DNA of 64,000 nucleotides from Cheiracanthium punctorium (Eukaryota; Arthropoda; Arachnida; Araneae; Cheiracanthiidae), in assembly GCA_038373885.1 (NCBI GenBank), contig JAWZYV010012266.1, positions 248,001 through 312,000 of the forward strand, given 5' to 3'. Shown piece by piece: positions 56,466 through 64,000 of the stretch. A program made the position numbers and the translations under genes. The stretch's first letter is position 1; each line of letters begins with the position of its first letter. Below the pieces are notes generated by a model. The model had not been told where the DNA came from and searched no databases. It saw only the letters and a program-made list of their open reading frames with translations.

Positions 56466-57965
56466 TTCTTTAAAAAGCTCTTTAAAAGTTACACGATTTC
56501 TTAAAAGAAGAGCCTTAACTAGAAATATAAAGACCACAGAGCACATCGATTATAAAACATTTTCCAACATGATCTTAACGCAAACCAACCAAGTAAATGA
56601 ACACTTAAGCACCCTTTTTTCTGTGTTGGCTTTTCCTATTTATTTGGGTAAACACATATTTTATTATGTGTAATCTATGTAAAATAAAAAGAAAGTGGGG
56701 CAGTTTATGGATTACTGGATTAGGGTATTGGGAGAGTTCAAATAAAGAGCGGCATTATAGTCCAGTATTTGAACAGACATTGATACTGTATGGTCATTTA
56801 CTGGAATTGCATAATATTGCCAGTAACGCCAAAAGCTCTACAAAAGACAAGCGCTACGACTTCGGCTCTGTAACTACGTCCCAGCCAAGAAAATACATCG
56901 GCTGCGGTCAGAGTCCGACTAAGTCAACATGGGGCCTGGGAAGACATTTATCATGGGCCCTTTTCCATACATACCCATTCAGTGCGCAAAAATTAGAAAT
57001 CCTGACACTACAGGCTTACTTAAGTTCCAAGCTTTCTATTCTTGTGGATGCTTGGAACTTTTACAACTGAAAAATGGCGGTTGTTTGGTACCGCCCAAAA
57101 TGATTATACTGACCAGACATTCATGAATTTACTCAAAGTGTTTTTTAAAACCTTTTTTTTTTCACCATAGTTTAATAATGTGTTTTTTCAGAATTCTTTA
57201 AACAGCAAGAGGGAGGAAAATTTTTCTAGGGTGGAAAAAATAAAATAAAAATTCTACAAAATACAGTAGAAACATTTCTCGATTTGGGGACCGATTGCGG
57301 ACCATTTAACTGGGGACTCGGGGCAGCTGACCTGCCTCTTCCTGTCTTAGTCAGGCTTTGGCTGGGGTTTTGAAGCCCTGATTCCAATTTTAAAAACTTT
57401 GCATACACCCAACTGCGATAAACCGATAAACGTAACTATATAAAACGTATTTGAAATACGTTCTTTTTTAAAAACCGAAGAAAGAAAAAAAAAAAAAAAA
57501 TACGCGCCGTCGATATTAACGAAGAAAGCTGTTGCGTAAAACCCCAAATATAATAAGCGAATTAACTGCGCGTCAAACGACACATGGGGCTGCTCCAAGC
57601 GCAGAAGTGTCCGCGAGAACGCGTGTCACTATGAATAGCACAATAATTGGTTTATTCATAGGGTTCCGTTGTAGCCTCGCTCCCAACCGCAGCCCGCTAT
57701 CACATCTGTTGATATCCAGGAGGAAATGTGTGTGGGAAACATTTGATACTAAGGATAACTTTTTATGAAAAAAAAAAAAGTTTAAATTGAAAAACTTTTT
57801 TTGGAGGGGGTGGCATTATGACGACTCAATATGAACAGACGAGGATTTATGTTTGAGCGATATCGTAATCGATACACACATGCACACGCACACAGCTGCG
57901 CCACCTGTCACAGATCATGAAGTTCTTACGATTACACGCAAAAGAAACTTTAGTGCAAAAAGAGA
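56466..57965. other. Unassigned sequence with open frames
   Basis: A 134-codon frame (56666-57070) and an overlapping one (56929-57126) show no known motif. Poly-A/T tracts at 57150-57160, 57484-57500 and 57768-57779. No element termini seen. Confidence 0.35.
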
Positions 57966-58251
57966 TCACCATTCAGGGCCGGACTTGACCGCTGAAACGG
58001 CCCGGGCAATTCGACTGGCCCGGCCCCTTAACATCAGTTAAGGGCGCATGTAGGATATTAGCTTAGCTGGGGGGGGGGGGAGCACAAATATAGCTGAACT
58101 TCTGGTATAATGAACTCTCTTATAACGTTAAGATATTATCTAAACGTTCAATCATAAAGTGCAGAAGCTCGCTTACAACGGCACTGGCTTATATCGTCCT
58201 AAATTATATGTTCCCTTAAATGACTTTAAAGTCAAATTCAGTTGCATATGG

Positions 58252-58580
58252 CAGCGGTTCTCAACCTTTTAACGTCGCCCCCCCCCGACAAAGGCTAACT
58301 TACGGTGGCGCCCCCTCCCCTCAAATTTTTCAGCATACATTCAGTTTTTTAATCTTTAACAATGAACATTAGTCGAATTTTCTACAAATTAATGTTATCA
58401 GTAAAGTTTGAATGAACATTTTAAGCGAGAATGGATATATTTTTGAGTAAAAATGAGAATAAATAATATGATTTTTTTAAAAACGTGCATCACTACTTGC
58501 TCTTTGGTTTTTCTCGCGCCCCCCCTGCAAACACTCTGCGCCCCCCTTGGGGGTCGCGCTCCACATGTTGAGAAACGCTG
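58252..58580. mobile_element. 329-bp hAT MITE (CAGCGGTTCTCAACC type)
   Basis: Ends CAGCGGTTCTCAACC and GTTGAGAAACGCTG; perfect 8-bp TSD GCATATGG (58244-58251 and 58581-58588). Copy 1 of family E reads CTGTATGTGACATTA at the matching point without the insert. The terminus resembles a hAT MITE type widespread in animals. Confidence 0.93.
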
Positions 58581-59074
58581 GCATATGGCATTATCTCTCT
58601 CGGAGAAAATTTATTTAATACCCAATATTTTTTATTAAAGCTTTTTTCAAAGACAACTTTTAAAATATCTTAATTCAATAATTCAAAGTCTCTTAAGACT
58701 TTGAAGGAAATTTCATTTTGATTTTTTACCTAGGGAAGGGGGATTGTTCAGACTCTTTAGTATTTAGTCTTCTCCGTAAATGCGCCTATGCCTAATATAC
58801 CTTGATAGTGAGAATGAAACAAAATAATACCGAGTTTCCAATATAATATTTTTTTATTTATTTAGTTGACGACCAAACAATGAAACCATACTAAAAACCT
58901 AAACGAACAATACATGCAGAACATTTTAAATTCGTTCTATAAAGTTTAATTCAGTCAATAAAAGAATGGAACATAATATACAAATTTACAAAAATATACA
59001 GCGAATTATCCAAAGGTGGCCGTAATTAAACTTAAGGATTCGTTGATCATAATATTCTGGTTAGGTGAATATGG

Positions 59075-59106
<32 letters not shown>

Positions 59107-60199
59107 ATAGTTGGGCAATTTGCCGGCATAGAGATATTTTTGCAGGACAGTGGCAAAAAGTGATAAAAACTAGGAAAATGGTAAAAATTAAATTACTCAA
59201 ATCTAGCATGTAGTAATTATTAAGTATAGCATATTATAAAGGTGTATGTATCGGTACATTACTTGGTGAACTAAGAATTATTGCGTTTGCTTATCTGAGT
59301 TTAATTGAAATATTTTAGCTAATCAAATACAATTAAATTATTTTAGCATGCTTTAAATTCTCAATTTATATTTTTATCATTAGATACTTAGAAATAGTTA
59401 CATTCAGAAACTAAATTTTGACTACTGTTGAGAGTTATTGTCATTATTGAAATAGCCTATCAAATATTTTTAATTAATAAACTGATACATGTATTAATTT
59501 CATTTAATGAGACAAATACATACACATACAGATCTTAGATACTTTACATACCAGATTTCTCTGTTGGAAAAATTTAAAATTAAATATTGATTAGAAAACT
59601 ATGGAGGTAAAGTGAAAGTAAAACTTGAATTGGGAAAAGAAATTCTGTAATAACTTCATTTAATTTAACTCTCTACTATTTAACCTACTTCCATTAAAGT
59701 CAAGAAGTCAGAATTAAAAGTAAACCGTAACTGTTAATATAAAAAAAAAACCATAACAAAATAGCTCTTAAAAATGGCTAATGAACACTATGAAGAAATA
59801 GTGTTCATATGGATCCAAACATTGTGAATCGTAGGATTCGATGTACATAGACAAGTAAAAGACATAAAACCGTATCAATTGCCTTGGACACTGTACAAAA
59901 TCATTCAGATATCATAGCAGAGACGTGCCATGTAATTGTGGGAACTTTTATCTAAAAATTTGTAACTTCATTATTCTCAAAAGTAGAGATTTGAACAAGC
60001 CATTCTGTCATGTCATCTTGTAGTATATTTAATACACCCGAAGTACAGAGGTGAATATTTAAATTATAAGATTGAAGGGAAGCGTGGTTAAGAGCAACTA
60101 GTCCTGACTTTATAACATAGGTTTTCTTTTAATTCAGTTAATACCTCGATTCCCATCTCTTTTTTATAGAACCAGGAGTCAGAACTGTCAAGGCTGATA

Positions 60200-60416
60200 A
60201 GTGATGAAAAGTGTGTCGAAAACTTGTGAAATTTCTAATGATTTTTGCTCATTATTTGTATACCTCCAGATTACTTGTACTCTTCTCTGTCCAACAAGCA
60301 GCGCTCCTATAGAAATATTTTTTTCAACCTTTTCTTTTGAACAATTGTACAATCAAAAATTCGAAATAGACTTTTACAACAAATACTCTTTTAAAACTGG
60401 TTTATTGCTATGCTAA
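60200..60416 (+). pseudogene. hAT transposase C-terminal remnant (family E)
   Basis: The frame includes ITCTLLCPTSSAPIEIFFST followed by FSFEQLYNQ. P-TSA-xxE-xxFS is the core of the hAT C-terminal dimerisation domain. The normal Arg after Glu is Ile here, and the rest of the transposase is not readable, so this is a fossil. Its position supports the hAT nature of family E. Confidence 0.72.
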
Positions 60417-60420
60417 GGCA

Positions 60421-61112
60421 CCAAAAATTAGATTATGCAGAAATTACAGAATTGGGTGAAATTTAAAATTTTAGATAAATAAAAAGTTTTAGCGTTTCTG
60501 TTTATTTCAAGTTTGACGCGCTTATTTTAACTTTATCAGGTCTTACTATATGAATGACTGTATAATCTATTTTTAAATGAATTAGGTAAGATTCTTTATG
60601 ATTTGGAATATTCGTTTATAGTTAAATATTTATTAAAAGAAAGATTGCTCAGTTATTCCTCACTCCCACTCACTAAATGTAGGCTGTTGGCGTTTTAGTT
60701 AAGAAACTATTGTCTTAGATGCTCAGATTACAGGCTTAGAGTTATAAGGGCCCATGGGTGGGACTCGAGCCTCTCCAATAATTTACCCAAATATAGGAAA
60801 AAACAGGCATCACTTAACTAATTTTTAATTCTAGCATACAAGGCAGCCAGTGAAAAATTCGTGTTTTGTATTTATTTGGCACTTTTCCCCCCCAGACTCT
60901 GTGGGGAAAAGAAGAAATATTGGACTCAGCTAATTTGAAAATAATGTTTTGAAGTATTTATTAACATCTTCAGAAAATTCTGTTCTTTCTTTTTTCAGCG
61001 GACCATACGTAATGTAGATTTATTTTTGCGGAATTACGGCCGCTTATCTACACATAGGGGGCATAGGCCGAGGTGGGTGGTCTCCTTGACGGTCTTTCTA
61101 AGGGCTCCTAAC
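60421..61112. other. Unassigned sequence
   Basis: AT-rich; no family E right terminus or gene recognised. Confidence 0.4.
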
Positions 61113-62428
61113 CAGGGCCCGTTTATCGGCAGGGCAACCGGGGCATTTGCCCTGGGCCCACCAATTTCAAGGGCCCAAAAATGTTGTATTTTTCAATGTT
61201 ATGAAAATGCGAGTAATATGTCAGGAAGATATAATGGATTGCAAGCTAAAATTAAAGAAGTAAATGCCCTTGATGATTATGTGCCTTGTTCAGCTCATAC
61301 ACTAAACTTGGTGGTTGTGCACAGTGTAGAAAGCTGCACCCAAGTTATAGCTTTTTTCTCATTTTTGCAGGCACTTTATAATTTTTTTTCTGCATCTACG
61401 TATCGATGGAATATTTTGAAGGAGGAATGCAGAAAAAATAGTAAAGTCTTTTCTTTAAAGAGCCATTCCTCAACTAGATGGTGTGCAGATGCAGATGCTA
61501 CAAAAGCATTAAGAATAAATTACAGAGAAGTCATTAATGCACTTCTTTTCTTATCAGAAAGTTCAGAGCCTGCTGTTACAAAGCATGAGGCTTCTTCGCT
61601 TTTAGCAAAATTACAAAAATTAGAAACTACAGTAAATGTAATAGTATGGCATACTGTATTACAACGTCTCAATAAAGTAAGCAAGGAGTTTCAAAACTCT
61701 AATGAAAATCTACAATGTGTTTTGCCATTACTGGAATCACCAGTTTCTTTTGTAGAGTATGTTCGAGAACACTTTGATGTATATGAGCATGAAGCAAAAT
61801 TAATGAATGTAGATGCAGACTATGAAGAGTCAAGAAAGAAAAGAGTTCCGAAGAGTAAGCACCTTGATGACGGAGACACGGTTCCTGTGCATTTCTCACC
61901 TCGAGATAATTTTCCAGTAAACTATCACTATGCGTTATGTGATACATTAGTGTTGCGTTGACTACGAGGAAAACCTCATATGAAAACATTATTGAAAAGT
62001 TTTCATTTTTGATAAATTGTGAAGCAAATAAAGCTTCTTCTAAAGCAGATTCCTTTCAACAACATTATGAAGTTAATTTAGATGACAGTTTTGCTGGTGA
62101 ATTTCAACAATTTTTGCCAATTGGACAGAAATTTAAGAATGCTGCAGACATTTTACAGAACATGCATAAACTGAATGTGCGATCAACATTTCCAAATGTT
62201 GAAACAGCATTAAAAATATTTTTAACTCTGCCTATTAGCAATTGTATCAGTGAACGAAGCTTTTCTCTATTAAAACGACTGAAATCTCCAATAAGAACAA
62301 CACTGGGACAAGATAAACTCTCAGCGTTATCAATATTGTCATTTGAAAATGATATTACTTCTAATTTAAATTATGATGATATCATTTCTGAGTTTGCAGC
62401 TAGAAAGGTTAGAAAAAAGCAATTTTAA
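61113..62428 (+). mobile_element. hAT element, left end plus transposase (right end not found)
   Basis: Begins CAGGGCCCGTTTATCGGC, a hAT-like terminus with internal mirrored GCCCTGGGCCC, and within about 80 bp runs straight into the middle of a transposase. The N-terminal half of the gene (zinc fingers and first catalytic Asp) is missing, so this is an internal-deletion derivative. The right TIR was not recognised downstream. Confidence 0.7.
61180..62428 (+). pseudogene. ZMYM1-like hAT transposase, N-truncated, one frameshift
   Basis: Part 1 (to TGA at 61959-61961) has YENASNMSGRYNGLQAKIKE, then VPCSAHTLNLVVVHSVESC and FFSASTYRWNILKEE, the central hAT block with D/N-ASNMSG and CSAH-LNL motifs. 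The frame then shifts between about 61940 and 61965 into part 2, which has ENIIEKFSFLINC, ETALKIFLTLPISNCISERS and FSLLKRLKSPIRTTLGQDKL, the C-terminal dimerisation domain, ending at TAA 62426-62428. Together about 410 residues remain. The N-terminal zinc-finger and first catalytic regions are absent. The asparagine in ENASNMSG where Asp is common may also disable it. This is the longest transposon coding remnant here and, with only one frameshift, relatively young. Closest known group: zinc finger MYM-type protein 1-like hAT proteins. Confidence 0.92.
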
Positions 62429-62983
62429 CCCTTAGAAATTAACAGGTAATTTTCCCCCCTCATTGCCATGCATAAGTATTTAAGATCATTAAATATAATT
62501 CTTTCAAAATGATTTAGCTAATATTAGTTTTTTTTTTTTTTTTTAAATCCTCCCCCTTTTAATGTTCTAAACAATCATTAGTTACCCTTTCAAGAAACAA
62601 AGAAAATCTTGACTTATTTATTTTTAAATACCTTAATTAAATATTTTAAGCATGAGTGCATGTTTAAAACAAATTAAAGCTAAGCATTCATTACTAAAAT
62701 ATAAATTTTAGTAAGAATGAAAACAATGAATTCGTATTTGCTGCATTTTAAAGCAAGCATTTCATTGATAACTGTTCTTTCCTTTCAAGAAAGATATGCG
62801 AAAAGCAAATTTTAGCCACTCTGCATGGAGGATGAATTTCAAAATGTCCTGAGATTAGTTTTTAGGTATTCGTGTATGTTATATTTTACAGCAATAATTT
62901 TGTGAATATCTTTTATTTTTAGTCTTTGAGACAAGGTGAGAATGTGAAAATAACTCCCCCCAAGGGTTACAAATTTTGTAAAA
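62429..62983. other. Unassigned AT-rich sequence
   Basis: Poly-T near 62529-62544. Could be the 3' untranslated part of the hAT element, but no end was found. Confidence 0.4.
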
Positions 62984-62990
62984 TCCTCAC

Positions 62991-63132
62991 CAGGGCCGGC
63001 CCAAGGGGGGTGCGAATGTAGGCGAATGCCTAAGGCCCCGCGCTTATAGAGGCCCCGCTTCTGGGCTATTTTATTGCTATATCATAAGACATGAGAGAGA
63101 AGAGGCCCCGCACGCCCCTCGGGCCGTCTCTG
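62991..63132 (+). mobile_element. hAT-like MITE, family D copy 3
   Basis: CAGGGCCGGCCCAAGG and CTCGGGCCGTCTCTG ends, 142 bp. The 7-bp TCCTCAC is repeated at both edges (62984-62990 and 63133-63139). Confidence 0.88.
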
Positions 63133-63139
63133 TCCTCAC

Positions 63140-63498
63140 CTAGACTAATGTTGCAAAGCTCACATACGTGCTGAAATCCCTATTAATAGAAAGTTTGTGC
63201 ACACCAGTTTTATTCACATTAACTTAAAAATCACTCGACGTTATCCTGCAATGTACATTTAAAAATTTCTGTTTATGCAAGCATGCACTGTAATATCTGG
63301 TGACATTTAACATTAACCTTACCGTGAATGAAACTGGGTTGCTTTAACTCCCTATTAACTTCAGTTAGGCAATGATAACTCGTCTATACAAATATTGATA
63401 TGCAGAAGTGACAGTATTTTGAAGCAAGTTTTGCATTTCCTTTCATAAATACATGCTATTTATGTATGCAAAAATAATTTAATATTTATTGCTATGTA
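63140..63498. other. Unassigned spacer
   Basis: AT-rich; no gene seen. Confidence 0.45.
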
Positions 63499-64000
63499 CA
63501 ACAGACACCGGTTATAACGTACTCTCATAGGACCTAAAAAAGTAGTACGTTATAGCCGAAGTACGTTATAAAAAGTACCGCGGTAAGATTTAATATTACA
63601 TAAAAAAGTGGGCACATAATTTCATTCTAAAATGTGTTTTAAACAGGTCTGATTTTTTTTTAATTTAAATTGAACAGAGAAAATTTGTTATTGCTTACAA
63701 TTTTTATTGAGATAAATAATCTGTAATGTTCTTTTGTTTTAAATGGGCAGATGCTACTTTAAAAATACTGTTTTGGATATCCATAATAGACCTTTGTAGA
63801 GTCTCAGCATCATCACTGCGGCATTCAAAAAATCGTGATAATGTTTTTGCAGCATTGAATGCGTCGGGTATGCGTGGTATAGTCTCCTCTGTTTCTTCTT
63901 CACTATTATCAGAATCATAACACACAGGGCTTTTCAGGAGGCATTTACATGGATGAATGACAAATAAAAAAACAGGTTCTTGTTCTTAGCCCTACCTAGC
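63499..64000 (-). mobile_element. Tigger/pogo element, 3' part, runs off the window
   Basis: After TA (63497-63498) the terminus CAACAGACACCGGTTATAAC is followed by repeated TTATAACGTAC or its mirror (63511-63578), the subterminal style of Tigger elements. The transposase C-terminus follows on the minus strand. The other end is outside the window. Confidence 0.75.
63704..63983 (-). pseudogene. Tigger (pogo) transposase C-terminus
   Basis: The minus strand reads HPCKCLLKSPVCYDSDNSEE, then ETIPRIPDAFNAAKTLSRFF and SAHLKQKNITDYLSQ before the stop at the low-coordinate end. The acidic patch, the PDAFNAAKTL.RFFE helix and the final K-Q-x-x-ITDY(L/F) motif are the C-terminal tail of pogo/Tigger transposases (TIGD4/6-like, CENP-B family). 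The DDE catalytic domain would lie upstream, beyond 64000. In this frame a TAA occurs at about 63981-63983, so either the gene is broken or an intron boundary lies there. The tail itself is intact, indicating a fairly young copy. Confidence 0.88.

Larger units (their letters stand above)
57974..60420. mobile_element. Family E hAT-type element, copy 2 (right end not found)
   Basis: Starts CAGGGCCGGACTTGACC and follows copy 1 (21888-29958) in order: CCGCTGAAACGGCCCGGGC, the TTTAATACCCAATAT block near 58613-58630, GTTGGGCAATTTGCC near 59109 and GGATCCAAACATTGTGAATC near 59811. It lacks the pogo MITE and the family C/Helitron insertions of copy 1 but has its own MITE at 58252-58580. It leads into a hAT transposase remnant at 60200-60416. 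The right TIR was not located, so the end is approximate. Confidence 0.8.

Noticed and set aside
56666..57070. 134-codon open frame
   Set aside because: No known motif and no clear splice or promoter context; length is possible by chance in 64 kb.

Overview
This window looks like arthropod nuclear DNA. It is AT-rich, full of decayed transposable elements, and has no recognisable host gene. The transposons are those usual in arthropods: Helitrons, many hAT miniature elements (MITEs) with TIRs beginning CAG, a mariner with the DUF4817-type helix-turn-helix, pogo/Tigger, an RTE-like LINE tail and a tRNA-derived SINE. A chelicerate such as a spider is my guess from the overall flavour, but the sequence does not prove it. 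No long host ORF, rRNA, functional tRNA or CRISPR array is visible.

Layout. 0.7-2.6 kb: a Helitron with a fossil PIF1-type helicase C-terminus and an inserted 167-bp MITE. 3.1 kb: a hAT MITE (family C). 5.5-10.7 kb: two and a half copies of a modular repeat (family A) with ends like Helentron-associated elements; a third full copy lies at 39.2-41.0 kb and old fragments at 16-17.7 kb. 10.7-16 kb: mostly unrecognised single-copy sequence. 16.1-16.9 kb: a hAT fossil next to an RTE LINE tail. 18.6-21.3 kb: foldbacks, hAT MITEs and a SINE with an 18-bp target duplication. 21.9-30.0 kb: a large hAT-type element (family E) carrying a pogo MITE and a family C MITE; the family C MITE is itself split by two head-to-tail Helitrons. 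30-37 kb: several hAT MITEs, one long near-perfect inverted repeat and tandem repeats. 37.2-42.0 kb: a third copy of the same Helitron, split by a 2.8-kb TIR element that carries a family A copy. 42.4-42.9 kb: an internally deleted mariner. 43.5-57.9 kb: mostly unrecognised sequence with old repeats, a possible heat-shock-type core promoter at 48.4-48.5 kb and an unidentified 119-codon reading frame at 53.7-54.0 kb. 58.0 to about 60.4 kb: a second, less interrupted copy of family E with a hAT transposase remnant. 61.1-62.4 kb: a ZMYM1-like hAT transposase with its N-terminal part missing and one frameshift. 63.5-64.0 kb: one end of a Tigger element with its transposase C-terminus on the minus strand.

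The main value of the window is its history. Paralogous copies supply empty sites, so insertion points and order can be read to the base. Family E received a pogo MITE at TA and a family C MITE. The family C copy then received a Helitron tandem pair exactly between A and T. No genes are seen working together; almost every protein-like stretch is a transposase or helicase fossil.
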